A DNA stretch of 64,000 bases. It comes from Sthenelais limicola. Its lineage: Eukaryota; Annelida; Polychaeta; Phyllodocida; Sigalionidae. Of the stretch, positions 30,532 through 43,680 are shown piece by piece. The notes below the pieces were generated by a model, which worked only from the letters and a program-made list of their open reading frames with translations, searched no databases and was not told the DNA's origin. Made by a program: the position numbers and the translations under genes. Position 1 is the stretch's first letter, and every line of letters starts with the position of its first letter. The DNA lies in assembly GCA_942159475.1 (NCBI GenBank), contig OW804096.1, positions 136,347,791 to 136,411,790 on the forward strand, written 5' to 3'.

Positions 30532-31242
30532 GACTCTAACCTTGTCTGGCAGCAATACTCCTACTCTAGAGGAAATGCAGGGAAAAGGTGTGACCAAAAG
30601 CTCCATCGTCCCAGCACTTGGGGGAGAACAAAACGCTGTCCCGGCCTGTCAGAAAATGGGTGGAAATGACTGGTTGCCGTGCCCCAACCACTCTCTCTGA
30701 CCCTTCTGGCAGACATCCCGCCCTTTGGCCCCCGGTTCACAACAATGGACATTTCATCCTTGCAGTCTGAGGACACCTGCCACCTGGTGTCAAGCAGAGG
30801 CATCTAAGCATACAGGGACTCCCAGTTCTTTCCCTGGTGGCTAGCCACTGCACTGCCAACCGCAGATCTAACTACCGGACAGGAGATGCCATGGCAGAGG
30901 GTGTGGGAACGCACAGCGCGGATAAAGGATTAAAGACCGACATTGAGGGGCAGCCGTATTAATTTGGCTTCGCCTTGGGACTATGCACGTAACAGTGCAC
31001 CAGCAGCCCTGAAAGTGAGGTTAATAATCCTTTTAATCTCTGCCCTTTGGTGGTTATAGTCCCAAGACGTTCGGGGCGCTGATTAACAACTTCGATTCTT
31101 TTTTTCCAATCGAGAAAGGGACTGCCGGTCAATTGTCACTAGGTCAGCTAGCGGGGACTGGGGAGACGCTGCCAGAAGGTTAGGGCAGTGAGCGGGGAAG
31201 GGAGGGAGGGCAAGGCAGCCCGTTGACTTTTGAATTCGATCT

Positions 31243-31406
31243 CGAGGGATAGCGCGAACGCAGTCCCCCACTAACAGAAATTACGCACCCGAGTCATCCA
31301 CATTTGGGATGATCGCAAGCGTCAACCCAACCGTAGTGCAATGGAGGGGCCTCAGCCTGGGGGAACCGCCTCGCCGATCACGGTCTCCCCTGTGCCAGGT
31401 AAGTAT
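31243..31406 (-). ncRNA. U1: U1 snRNA, copy 2
   Basis: No difference from copy 1 seen; upstream 462-bp spacer also unchanged. Confidence 0.95.
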
Positions 31407-31868
31407 GCTTGTGGTGTGGCCTGGCAGGAGACCCATGGTGAACTGGCCACAGCCGAAAGCGGTGTCTCTTCCGCAGACGTGGCAGACGTGAGACGCTTGC
31501 CCTCTTTCCAACACCCCGACCGTGCCACATGAACTGCCTGATGCTTCTCTATGTTCCGAAAGCCCTTCCCAGCGTCGCCGGACCCTGCCGGTCACGCAAA
31601 CGTAGCGACTGGCAGTTCTTTTCCTTCAATAAGACCACCACTTTCAAAGTGCTGCCGCCCTGGTGTCAAACAGGGGAAGCTTCCTTCTCACACCTGGCCT
31701 TTGCTCTGCTCTAACTCACAAGGTAGGGGGCAGGGCAGGAGAGGGGCCAACCATCTTAACTAGAGGCAGAAAGCATTGGCAGCACCCAATCTCGCTCTTG
31801 AGAGAAACAAAGGGACGTGGAGGTGGGAGAGATAGCAACAGGTGCAGGTATGTTTTTGGTGTTATCAG

Positions 31869-31992
31869 TCACCCTGCCACAAGGGACAGGGTTGTAAAAA
31901 TTGGTCTATAGACTCATTGTCTTGTTCCTCCCCACGGAAATCTTTAGTAAAAGGCGAAAGATTTATGCGTGGAATGAAGAGAAACCAGAGTT
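31869..31992 (-). ncRNA. U5: U5 snRNA, complete copy 2
   Basis: No difference from the first complete copy seen. Confidence 0.96.
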
Positions 31993-32703
31993 GACTCTAA
32001 CCTTGTCTGGCAGCAATACTCCTACTCTAGAGGAAATGCAGGGAAAAGGTGTGACCAAAAGCTCCATCGTCCCAGCACTTGGGGGAGAACAAAACGCTGT
32101 CCCGGCCTGTCAGAAAATGGGTGGAAATGACTGGTTGCCGTGCCCCAACCACTCTCTCTGACCCTTCTGGCAGACATCCCGCCCTTTGGCCCCCGGTTCA
32201 CAACAATGGACATTTCATCCTTGCAGTCTGAGGACACCTGCCACCTGGTGTCAAGCAGAGGCATCTAAGCATACAGGGACTCCCAGTTCTTTCCCTGGTG
32301 GCTAGCCACTGCACTGCCAACCGCAGATCTAACTACCGGACAGGAGATGCCATGGCAGAGGGTGTGGGAACGCACAGCGCGGATAAAGGATTAAAGACCG
32401 ACATTGAGGGGCAGCCGTATTAATTTGGCTTCGCCTTGGGACTATGCACGTAACAGTGCACCAGCAGCCCTGAAAGTGAGGTTAATAATCCTTTTAATCT
32501 CTGCCCTTTGGTGGTTATAGTCCCAAGACGTTCGGGGCGCTGATTAACAACTTCGATTCTTTTTTTCCAATCGAGAAAGGGACTGCCGGTCAATTGTCAC
32601 TAGGTCAGCTAGCGGGGACTGGGGAGACGCTGCCAGAAGGTTAGGGCAGTGAGCGGGGAAGGGAGGGAGGGCAAGGCAGCCCGTTGACTTTTGAATTCGA
32701 TCT

Positions 32704-32867
32704 CGAGGGATAGCGCGAACGCAGTCCCCCACTAACAGAAATTACGCACCCGAGTCATCCACATTTGGGATGATCGCAAGCGTCAACCCAACCGTAGTGC
32801 AATGGAGGGGCCTCAGCCTGGGGGAACCGCCTCGCCGATCACGGTCTCCCCTGTGCCAGGTAAGTAT
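32704..32867 (-). ncRNA. U1: U1 snRNA, copy 3
   Basis: No difference from copy 1 seen; flanks unchanged. Confidence 0.95.
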
Positions 32868-33329
32868 GCTTGTGGTGTGGCCTGGCAGGAGACCCATGGT
32901 GAACTGGCCACAGCCGAAAGCGGTGTCTCTTCCGCAGACGTGGCAGACGTGAGACGCTTGCCCTCTTTCCAACACCCCGACCGTGCCACATGAACTGCCT
33001 GATGCTTCTCTATGTTCCGAAAGCCCTTCCCAGCGTCGCCGGACCCTGCCGGTCACGCAAACGTAGCGACTGGCAGTTCTTTTCCTTCAATAAGACCACC
33101 ACTTTCAAAGTGCTGCCGCCCTGGTGTCAAACAGGGGAAGCTTCCTTCTCACACCTGGCCTTTGCTCTGCTCTAACTCACAAGGTAGGGGGCAGGGCAGG
33201 AGAGGGGCCAACCATCTTAACTAGAGGCAGAAAGCATTGGCAGCACCCAATCTCGCTCTTGAGAGAAACAAAGGGACGTGGAGGTGGGAGAGATAGCAAC
33301 AGGTGCAGGTATGTTTTTGGTGTTATCAG

Positions 33330-33453
33330 TCACCCTGCCACAAGGGACAGGGTTGTAAAAATTGGTCTATAGACTCATTGTCTTGTTCCTCCCCACGGAA
33401 ATCTTTAGTAAAAGGCGAAAGATTTATGCGTGGAATGAAGAGAAACCAGAGTT
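33330..33453 (-). ncRNA. U5: U5 snRNA, complete copy 3
   Basis: No difference from the first complete copy seen. Confidence 0.96.
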
Positions 33454-34164
33454 GACTCTAACCTTGTCTGGCAGCAATACTCCTACTCTAGAGGAAATGC
33501 AGGGAAAAGGTGTGACCAAAAGCTCCATCGTCCCAGCACTTGGGGGAGAACAAAACGCTGTCCCGGCCTGTCAGAAAATGGGTGGAAATGACTGGTTGCC
33601 GTGCCCCAACCACTCTCTCTGACCCTTCTGGCAGACATCCCGCCCTTTGGCCCCCGGTTCACAACAATGGACATTTCATCCTTGCAGTCTGAGGACACCT
33701 GCCACCTGGTGTCAAGCAGAGGCATCTAAGCATACAGGGACTCCCAGTTCTTTCCCTGGTGGCTAGCCACTGCACTGCCAACCGCAGATCTAACTACCGG
33801 ACAGGAGATGCCATGGCAGAGGGTGTGGGAACGCACAGCGCGGATAAAGGATTAAAGACCGACATTGAGGGGCAGCCGTATTAATTTGGCTTCGCCTTGG
33901 GACTATGCACGTAACAGTGCACCAGCAGCCCTGAAAGTGAGGTTAATAATCCTTTTAATCTCTGCCCTTTGGTGGTTATAGTCCCAAGACGTTCGGGGCG
34001 CTGATTAACAACTTCGATTCTTTTTTTCCAATCGAGAAAGGGACTGCCGGTCAATTGTCACTAGGTCAGCTAGCGGGGACTGGGGAGACGCTGCCAGAAG
34101 GTTAGGGCAGTGAGCGGGGAAGGGAGGGAGGGCAAGGCAGCCCGTTGACTTTTGAATTCGATCT

Positions 34165-34328
34165 CGAGGGATAGCGCGAACGCAGTCCCCCACTAACAGA
34201 AATTACGCACCCGAGTCATCCACATTTGGGATGATCGCAAGCGTCAACCCAACCGTAGTGCAATGGAGGGGCCTCAGCCTGGGGGAACCGCCTCGCCGAT
34301 CACGGTCTCCCCTGTGCCAGGTAAGTAT
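34165..34328 (-). ncRNA. U1: U1 snRNA, copy 4
   Basis: No difference from copy 1 seen; flanks unchanged. Confidence 0.95.
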
Positions 34329-34790
34329 GCTTGTGGTGTGGCCTGGCAGGAGACCCATGGTGAACTGGCCACAGCCGAAAGCGGTGTCTCTTCCGCAGAC
34401 GTGGCAGACGTGAGACGCTTGCCCTCTTTCCAACACCCCGACCGTGCCACATGAACTGCCTGATGCTTCTCTATGTTCCGAAAGCCCTTCCCAGCGTCGC
34501 CGGACCCTGCCGGTCACGCAAACGTAGCGACTGGCAGTTCTTTTCCTTCAATAAGACCACCACTTTCAAAGTGCTGCCGCCCTGGTGTCAAACAGGGGAA
34601 GCTTCCTTCTCACACCTGGCCTTTGCTCTGCTCTAACTCACAAGGTAGGGGGCAGGGCAGGAGAGGGGCCAACCATCTTAACTAGAGGCAGAAAGCATTG
34701 GCAGCACCCAATCTCGCTCTTGAGAGAAACAAAGGGACGTGGAGGTGGGAGAGATAGCAACAGGTGCAGGTATGTTTTTGGTGTTATCAG

Positions 34791-34914
34791 TCACCCTGCC
34801 ACAAGGGACAGGGTTGTAAAAATTGGTCTATAGACTCATTGTCTTGTTCCTCCCCACGGAAATCTTTAGTAAAAGGCGAAAGATTTATGCGTGGAATGAA
34901 GAGAAACCAGAGTT
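34791..34914 (-). ncRNA. U5: U5 snRNA, complete copy 4
   Basis: No difference from the first complete copy seen. Confidence 0.96.
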
Positions 34915-35625
34915 GACTCTAACCTTGTCTGGCAGCAATACTCCTACTCTAGAGGAAATGCAGGGAAAAGGTGTGACCAAAAGCTCCATCGTCCCAGCAC
35001 TTGGGGGAGAACAAAACGCTGTCCCGGCCTGTCAGAAAATGGGTGGAAATGACTGGTTGCCGTGCCCCAACCACTCTCTCTGACCCTTCTGGCAGACATC
35101 CCGCCCTTTGGCCCCCGGTTCACAACAATGGACATTTCATCCTTGCAGTCTGAGGACACCTGCCACCTGGTGTCAAGCAGAGGCATCTAAGCATACAGGG
35201 ACTCCCAGTTCTTTCCCTGGTGGCTAGCCACTGCACTGCCAACCGCAGATCTAACTACCGGACAGGAGATGCCATGGCAGAGGGTGTGGGAACGCACAGC
35301 GCGGATAAAGGATTAAAGACCGACATTGAGGGGCAGCCGTATTAATTTGGCTTCGCCTTGGGACTATGCACGTAACAGTGCACCAGCAGCCCTGAAAGTG
35401 AGGTTAATAATCCTTTTAATCTCTGCCCTTTGGTGGTTATAGTCCCAAGACGTTCGGGGCGCTGATTAACAACTTCGATTCTTTTTTTCCAATCGAGAAA
35501 GGGACTGCCGGTCAATTGTCACTAGGTCAGCTAGCGGGGACTGGGGAGACGCTGCCAGAAGGTTAGGGCAGTGAGCGGGGAAGGGAGGGAGGGCAAGGCA
35601 GCCCGTTGACTTTTGAATTCGATCT

Positions 35626-35789
35626 CGAGGGATAGCGCGAACGCAGTCCCCCACTAACAGAAATTACGCACCCGAGTCATCCACATTTGGGATGATCGCA
35701 AGCGTCAACCCAACCGTAGTGCAATGGAGGGGCCTCAGCCTGGGGGAACCGCCTCGCCGATCACGGTCTCCCCTGTGCCAGGTAAGTAT
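35626..35789 (-). ncRNA. U1: U1 snRNA, copy 5
   Basis: No difference from copy 1 seen; flanks unchanged. Confidence 0.95.
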
Positions 35790-36251
35790 GCTTGTGGTGT
35801 GGCCTGGCAGGAGACCCATGGTGAACTGGCCACAGCCGAAAGCGGTGTCTCTTCCGCAGACGTGGCAGACGTGAGACGCTTGCCCTCTTTCCAACACCCC
35901 GACCGTGCCACATGAACTGCCTGATGCTTCTCTATGTTCCGAAAGCCCTTCCCAGCGTCGCCGGACCCTGCCGGTCACGCAAACGTAGCGACTGGCAGTT
36001 CTTTTCCTTCAATAAGACCACCACTTTCAAAGTGCTGCCGCCCTGGTGTCAAACAGGGGAAGCTTCCTTCTCACACCTGGCCTTTGCTCTGCTCTAACTC
36101 ACAAGGTAGGGGGCAGGGCAGGAGAGGGGCCAACCATCTTAACTAGAGGCAGAAAGCATTGGCAGCACCCAATCTCGCTCTTGAGAGAAACAAAGGGACG
36201 TGGAGGTGGGAGAGATAGCAACAGGTGCAGGTATGTTTTTGGTGTTATCAG

Positions 36252-36375
36252 TCACCCTGCCACAAGGGACAGGGTTGTAAAAATTGGTCTATAGACTCAT
36301 TGTCTTGTTCCTCCCCACGGAAATCTTTAGTAAAAGGCGAAAGATTTATGCGTGGAATGAAGAGAAACCAGAGTT
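36252..36375 (-). ncRNA. U5: U5 snRNA, complete copy 5
   Basis: No difference from the first complete copy seen. Confidence 0.96.
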
Positions 36376-37086
36376 GACTCTAACCTTGTCTGGCAGCAAT
36401 ACTCCTACTCTAGAGGAAATGCAGGGAAAAGGTGTGACCAAAAGCTCCATCGTCCCAGCACTTGGGGGAGAACAAAACGCTGTCCCGGCCTGTCAGAAAA
36501 TGGGTGGAAATGACTGGTTGCCGTGCCCCAACCACTCTCTCTGACCCTTCTGGCAGACATCCCGCCCTTTGGCCCCCGGTTCACAACAATGGACATTTCA
36601 TCCTTGCAGTCTGAGGACACCTGCCACCTGGTGTCAAGCAGAGGCATCTAAGCATACAGGGACTCCCAGTTCTTTCCCTGGTGGCTAGCCACTGCACTGC
36701 CAACCGCAGATCTAACTACCGGACAGGAGATGCCATGGCAGAGGGTGTGGGAACGCACAGCGCGGATAAAGGATTAAAGACCGACATTGAGGGGCAGCCG
36801 TATTAATTTGGCTTCGCCTTGGGACTATGCACGTAACAGTGCACCAGCAGCCCTGAAAGTGAGGTTAATAATCCTTTTAATCTCTGCCCTTTGGTGGTTA
36901 TAGTCCCAAGACGTTCGGGGCGCTGATTAACAACTTCGATTCTTTTTTTCCAATCGAGAAAGGGACTGCCGGTCAATTGTCACTAGGTCAGCTAGCGGGG
37001 ACTGGGGAGACGCTGCCAGAAGGTTAGGGCAGTGAGCGGGGAAGGGAGGGAGGGCAAGGCAGCCCGTTGACTTTTGAATTCGATCT

Positions 37087-37250
37087 CGAGGGATAGCGCG
37101 AACGCAGTCCCCCACTAACAGAAATTACGCACCCGAGTCATCCACATTTGGGATGATCGCAAGCGTCAACCCAACCGTAGTGCAATGGAGGGGCCTCAGC
37201 CTGGGGGAACCGCCTCGCCGATCACGGTCTCCCCTGTGCCAGGTAAGTAT
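37087..37250 (-). ncRNA. U1: U1 snRNA, copy 6
   Basis: No difference from copy 1 seen; flanks unchanged. Confidence 0.95.
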
Positions 37251-37712
37251 GCTTGTGGTGTGGCCTGGCAGGAGACCCATGGTGAACTGGCCACAGCCGA
37301 AAGCGGTGTCTCTTCCGCAGACGTGGCAGACGTGAGACGCTTGCCCTCTTTCCAACACCCCGACCGTGCCACATGAACTGCCTGATGCTTCTCTATGTTC
37401 CGAAAGCCCTTCCCAGCGTCGCCGGACCCTGCCGGTCACGCAAACGTAGCGACTGGCAGTTCTTTTCCTTCAATAAGACCACCACTTTCAAAGTGCTGCC
37501 GCCCTGGTGTCAAACAGGGGAAGCTTCCTTCTCACACCTGGCCTTTGCTCTGCTCTAACTCACAAGGTAGGGGGCAGGGCAGGAGAGGGGCCAACCATCT
37601 TAACTAGAGGCAGAAAGCATTGGCAGCACCCAATCTCGCTCTTGAGAGAAACAAAGGGACGTGGAGGTGGGAGAGATAGCAACAGGTGCAGGTATGTTTT
37701 TGGTGTTATCAG

Positions 37713-37836
37713 TCACCCTGCCACAAGGGACAGGGTTGTAAAAATTGGTCTATAGACTCATTGTCTTGTTCCTCCCCACGGAAATCTTTAGTAAAAGGCG
37801 AAAGATTTATGCGTGGAATGAAGAGAAACCAGAGTT
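37713..37836 (-). ncRNA. U5: U5 snRNA, complete copy 6
   Basis: No difference from the first complete copy seen. Confidence 0.96.
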
Positions 37837-38547
37837 GACTCTAACCTTGTCTGGCAGCAATACTCCTACTCTAGAGGAAATGCAGGGAAAAGGTGTGACC
37901 AAAAGCTCCATCGTCCCAGCACTTGGGGGAGAACAAAACGCTGTCCCGGCCTGTCAGAAAATGGGTGGAAATGACTGGTTGCCGTGCCCCAACCACTCTC
38001 TCTGACCCTTCTGGCAGACATCCCGCCCTTTGGCCCCCGGTTCACAACAATGGACATTTCATCCTTGCAGTCTGAGGACACCTGCCACCTGGTGTCAAGC
38101 AGAGGCATCTAAGCATACAGGGACTCCCAGTTCTTTCCCTGGTGGCTAGCCACTGCACTGCCAACCGCAGATCTAACTACCGGACAGGAGATGCCATGGC
38201 AGAGGGTGTGGGAACGCACAGCGCGGATAAAGGATTAAAGACCGACATTGAGGGGCAGCCGTATTAATTTGGCTTCGCCTTGGGACTATGCACGTAACAG
38301 TGCACCAGCAGCCCTGAAAGTGAGGTTAATAATCCTTTTAATCTCTGCCCTTTGGTGGTTATAGTCCCAAGACGTTCGGGGCGCTGATTAACAACTTCGA
38401 TTCTTTTTTTCCAATCGAGAAAGGGACTGCCGGTCAATTGTCACTAGGTCAGCTAGCGGGGACTGGGGAGACGCTGCCAGAAGGTTAGGGCAGTGAGCGG
38501 GGAAGGGAGGGAGGGCAAGGCAGCCCGTTGACTTTTGAATTCGATCT

Positions 38548-38711
38548 CGAGGGATAGCGCGAACGCAGTCCCCCACTAACAGAAATTACGCACCCGAGTC
38601 ATCCACATTTGGGATGATCGCAAGCGTCAACCCAACCGTAGTGCAATGGAGGGGCCTCAGCCTGGGGGAACCGCCTCGCCGATCACGGTCTCCCCTGTGC
38701 CAGGTAAGTAT
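38548..38711 (-). ncRNA. U1: U1 snRNA, copy 7
   Basis: No difference from copy 1 seen; flanks unchanged. Confidence 0.95.
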
Positions 38712-39173
38712 GCTTGTGGTGTGGCCTGGCAGGAGACCCATGGTGAACTGGCCACAGCCGAAAGCGGTGTCTCTTCCGCAGACGTGGCAGACGTGAGACG
38801 CTTGCCCTCTTTCCAACACCCCGACCGTGCCACATGAACTGCCTGATGCTTCTCTATGTTCCGAAAGCCCTTCCCAGCGTCGCCGGACCCTGCCGGTCAC
38901 GCAAACGTAGCGACTGGCAGTTCTTTTCCTTCAATAAGACCACCACTTTCAAAGTGCTGCCGCCCTGGTGTCAAACAGGGGAAGCTTCCTTCTCACACCT
39001 GGCCTTTGCTCTGCTCTAACTCACAAGGTAGGGGGCAGGGCAGGAGAGGGGCCAACCATCTTAACTAGAGGCAGAAAGCATTGGCAGCACCCAATCTCGC
39101 TCTTGAGAGAAACAAAGGGACGTGGAGGTGGGAGAGATAGCAACAGGTGCAGGTATGTTTTTGGTGTTATCAG

Positions 39174-39297
39174 TCACCCTGCCACAAGGGACAGGGTTGT
39201 AAAAATTGGTCTATAGACTCATTGTCTTGTTCCTCCCCACGGAAATCTTTAGTAAAAGGCGAAAGATTTATGTGTGGAATGAAGAGAAACCAGAGTT
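39174..39297 (-). ncRNA. U5: U5 snRNA, complete copy 7, G25A variant
   Basis: The only U5 copy with a base change seen: plus-strand T for C at 39273, which is G25A in the RNA. G25 pairs with C57 at the loop-proximal end of the CCACG/CGUGG stem, so the change weakens that stem by one pair. Loop I and the Sm site are intact. Confidence 0.94.
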
Positions 39298-40008
39298 GAC
39301 TCTAACCTTGTCTGGCAGCAATACTCCTACTCTAGAGGAAATGCAGGGAAAAGGTGTGACCAAAAGCTCCATCGTCCCAGCACTTGGGGGAGAACAAAAC
39401 GCTGTCCCGGCCTGTCAGAAAATGGGTGGAAATGACTGGTTGCCGTGCCCCAACCACTCTCTCTGACCCTTCTGGCAGACATCCCGCCCTTTGGCCCCCG
39501 GTTCACAACAATGGACATTTCATCCTTGCAGTCTGAGGACACCTGCCACCTGGTGTCAAGCAGAGGCATCTAAGCATACAGGGACTCCCAGTTCTTTCCC
39601 TGGTGGCTAGCCACTGCACTGCCAACCGCAGATCTAACTACCGGACAGGAGATGCCATGGCAGAGGGTGTGGGAACGCACAGCGCGGATAAAGGATTAAA
39701 GACCGACATTGAGGGGCAGCCGTATTAATTTGGCTTCGCCTTGGGACTATGCACGTAACAGTGCACCAGCAGCCCTGAAAGTGAGGTTAATAATCCTTTT
39801 AATCTCTGCCCTTTGGTGGTTATAGTCCCAAGACGTTCGGGGCGCTGATTAACAACTTCGATTCTTTTTTTCCAATCGAGAAAGGGACTGCCGGTCAATT
39901 GTCACTAGGTCAGCTAGCGGGGACTGGGGAGACGCTGCCAGAAGGTTAGGGCAGTGAGCGGGGAAGGGAGGGAGGGCAAGGCAGCCCGTTGACTTTTGAA
40001 TTCGATCT

Positions 40009-40172
40009 CGAGGGATAGCGCGAACGCAGTCCCCCACTAACAGAAATTACGCACCCGAGTCATCCACATTTGGGATGATCGCAAGCGTCAACCCAACCGT
40101 AGTGCAATGGAGGGGCCTCAGCCTGGGGGAACCGCCTCGCCGATCACGGTCTCCCCTGTGCCAGGTAAGTAT
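40009..40172 (-). ncRNA. U1: U1 snRNA, copy 8
   Basis: No difference from copy 1 seen; flanks unchanged. Confidence 0.95.
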
Positions 40173-40634
40173 GCTTGTGGTGTGGCCTGGCAGGAGACCC
40201 ATGGTGAACTGGCCACAGCCGAAAGCGGTGTCTCTTCCGCAGACGTGGCAGACGTGAGACGCTTGCCCTCTTTCCAACACCCCGACCGTGCCACATGAAC
40301 TGCCTGATGCTTCTCTATGTTCCGAAAGCCCTTCCCAGCGTCGCCGGACCCTGCCGGTCACGCAAACGTAGCGACTGGCAGTTCTTTTCCTTCAATAAGA
40401 CCACCACTTTCAAAGTGCTGCCGCCCTGGTGTCAAACAGGGGAAGCTTCCTTCTCACACCTGGCCTTTGCTCTGCTCTAACTCACAAGGTAGGGGGCAGG
40501 GCAGGAGAGGGGCCAACCATCTTAACTAGAGGCAGAAAGCATTGGCAGCACCCAATCTCGCTCTTGAGAGAAACAAAGGGACGTGGAGGTGGGAGAGATA
40601 GCAACAGGTGCAGGTATGTTTTTGGTGTTATCAG

Positions 40635-40758
40635 TCACCCTGCCACAAGGGACAGGGTTGTAAAAATTGGTCTATAGACTCATTGTCTTGTTCCTCCCCA
40701 CGGAAATCTTTAGTAAAAGGCGAAAGATTTATGCGTGGAATGAAGAGAAACCAGAGTT
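40635..40758 (-). ncRNA. U5: U5 snRNA, complete copy 8
   Basis: No difference from the first complete copy seen; loop-stem G25 restored relative to copy 7. Confidence 0.96.
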
Positions 40759-41469
40759 GACTCTAACCTTGTCTGGCAGCAATACTCCTACTCTAGAGGA
40801 AATGCAGGGAAAAGGTGTGACCAAAAGCTCCATCGTCCCAGCACTTGGGGGAGAACAAAACGCTGTCCCGGCCTGTCAGAAAATGGGTGGAAATGACTGG
40901 TTGCCGTGCCCCAACCACTCTCTCTGACCCTTCTGGCAGACATCCCGCCCTTTGGCCCCCGGTTCACAACAATGGACATTTCATCCTTGCAGTCTGAGGA
41001 CACCTGCCACCTGGTGTCAAGCAGAGGCATCTAAGCATACAGGGACTCCCAGTTCTTTCCCTGGTGGCTAGCCACTGCACTGCCAACCGCAGATCTAACT
41101 ACCGGACAGGAGATGCCATGGCAGAGGGTGTGGGAACGCACAGCGCGGATAAAGGATTAAAGACCGACATTGAGGGGCAGCCGTATTAATTTGGCTTCGC
41201 CTTGGGACTATGCACGTAACAGTGCACCAGCAGCCCTGAAAGTGAGGTTAATAATCCTTTTAATCTCTGCCCTTTGGTGGTTATAGTCCCAAGACGTTCG
41301 GGGCGCTGATTAACAACTTCGATTCTTTTTTTCCAATCGAGAAAGGGACTGCCGGTCAATTGTCACTAGGTCAGCTAGCGGGGACTGGGGAGACGCTGCC
41401 AGAAGGTTAGGGCAGTGAGCGGGGAAGGGAGGGAGGGCAAGGCAGCCCGTTGACTTTTGAATTCGATCT

Positions 41470-41633
41470 CGAGGGATAGCGCGAACGCAGTCCCCCACTA
41501 ACAGAAATTACGCACCCGAGTCATCCACATTTGGGATGATCGCAAGCGTCAACCCAACCGTAGTGCAATGGAGGGGCCTCAGCCTGGGGGAACCGCCTCG
41601 CCGATCACGGTCTCCCCTGTGCCAGGTAAGTAT
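41470..41633 (-). ncRNA. U1: U1 snRNA, copy 9
   Basis: RNA unchanged. The upstream spacer carries a private plus-strand G-to-A at 41801 (-168), between the PSE and DSE positions. Confidence 0.95.
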
Positions 41634-42095
41634 GCTTGTGGTGTGGCCTGGCAGGAGACCCATGGTGAACTGGCCACAGCCGAAAGCGGTGTCTCTTCCG
41701 CAGACGTGGCAGACGTGAGACGCTTGCCCTCTTTCCAACACCCCGACCGTGCCACATGAACTGCCTGATGCTTCTCTATGTTCCGAAAGCCCTTCCCAGC
41801 ATCGCCGGACCCTGCCGGTCACGCAAACGTAGCGACTGGCAGTTCTTTTCCTTCAATAAGACCACCACTTTCAAAGTGCTGCCGCCCTGGTGTCAAACAG
41901 GGGAAGCTTCCTTCTCACACCTGGCCTTTGCTCTGCTCTAACTCACAAGGTAGGGGGCAGGGCAGGAGAGGGGCCAACCATCTTAACTAGAGGCAGAAAG
42001 CATTGGCAGCACCCAATCTCGCTCTTGAGAGAAACAAAGGGACGTGGAGGTGGGAGAGATAGCAACAGGTGCAGGTATGTTTTTGGTGTTATCAG

Positions 42096-42219
42096 TCACC
42101 CTGCCACAAGGGACAGGGTTGTAAAAATTGGTCTATAGACTCATTGTCTTGTTCCTCCCCACGGAAATCTTTAGTAAAAGGCGAAAGATTTATGCGTGGA
42201 ATGAAGAGAAACCAGAGTT
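42096..42219 (-). ncRNA. U5: U5 snRNA, complete copy 9
   Basis: No difference from the first complete copy seen. Confidence 0.96.
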
Positions 42220-42930
42220 GACTCTAACCTTGTCTGGCAGCAATACTCCTACTCTAGAGGAAATGCAGGGAAAAGGTGTGACCAAAAGCTCCATCGTCCC
42301 AGCACTTGGGGGAGAACAAAACGCTGTCCCGGCCTGTCAGAAAATGGGTGGAAATGACTGGTTGCCGTGCCCCAACCACTCTCTCTGACCCTTCTGGCAG
42401 ACATCCCGCCCTTTGGCCCCCGGTTCACAACAATGGACATTTCATCCTTGCAGTCTGAGGACACCTGCCACCTGGTGTCAAGCAGAGGCATCTAAGCATA
42501 CAGGGACTCCCAGTTCTTTCCCTGGTGGCTAGCCACTGCACTGCCAACCGCAGATCTAACTACCGGACAGGAGATGCCATGGCAGAGGGTGTGGGAACGC
42601 ACAGCGCGGATAAAGGATTAAAGACCGACATTGAGGGGCAGCCGTATTAATTTGGCTTCGCCTTGGGACTATGCACGTAACAGTGCACCAGCAGCCCTGA
42701 AAGTGAGGTTAATAATCCTTTTAATCTCTGCCCTTTGGTGGTTATAGTCCCAAGACGTTCGGGGCGCTGATTAACAACTTCGATTCTTTTTTTCCAATCG
42801 AGAAAGGGACTGCCGGTCAATTGTCACTAGGTCAGCTAGCGGGGACTGGGGAGACGCTGCCAGAAGGTTAGGGCAGTGAGCGGGGAAGGGAGGGAGGGCA
42901 AGGCAGCCCGTTGACTTTTGAATTCGATCT

Positions 42931-43094
42931 CGAGGGATAGCGCGAACGCAGTCCCCCACTAACAGAAATTACGCACCCGAGTCATCCACATTTGGGATGA
43001 TCGCAAGCGTCAACCCAACCGTAGTGCAATGGAGGGGCCTCAGCCTGGGGGAACCGCCTCGCCGATCACGGTCTCCCCTGTGCCAGGTAAGTAT
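42931..43094 (-). ncRNA. U1: U1 snRNA, copy 10
   Basis: No difference from copy 1 seen; flanks unchanged. Confidence 0.95.
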
Positions 43095-43556
43095 GCTTGT
43101 GGTGTGGCCTGGCAGGAGACCCATGGTGAACTGGCCACAGCCGAAAGCGGTGTCTCTTCCGCAGACGTGGCAGACGTGAGACGCTTGCCCTCTTTCCAAC
43201 ACCCCGACCGTGCCACATGAACTGCCTGATGCTTCTCTATGTTCCGAAAGCCCTTCCCAGCGTCGCCGGACCCTGCCGGTCACGCAAACGTAGCGACTGG
43301 CAGTTCTTTTCCTTCAATAAGACCACCACTTTCAAAGTGCTGCCGCCCTGGTGTCAAACAGGGGAAGCTTCCTTCTCACACCTGGCCTTTGCTCTGCTCT
43401 AACTCACAAGGTAGGGGGCAGGGCAGGAGAGGGGCCAACCATCTTAACTAGAGGCAGAAAGCATTGGCAGCACCCAATCTCGCTCTTGAGAGAAACAAAG
43501 GGACGTGGAGGTGGGAGAGATAGCAACAGGTGCAGGTATGTTTTTGGTGTTATCAG

Positions 43557-43680
43557 TCACCCTGCCACAAGGGACAGGGTTGTAAAAATTGGTCTATAGA
43601 CTCATTGTCTTGTTCCTCCCCACGGAAATCTTTAGTAAAAGGCGAAAGATTTATGCGTGGAATGAAGAGAAACCAGAGTT
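43557..43680 (-). ncRNA. U5: U5 snRNA, complete copy 10
   Basis: No difference from the first complete copy seen. Confidence 0.96.
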
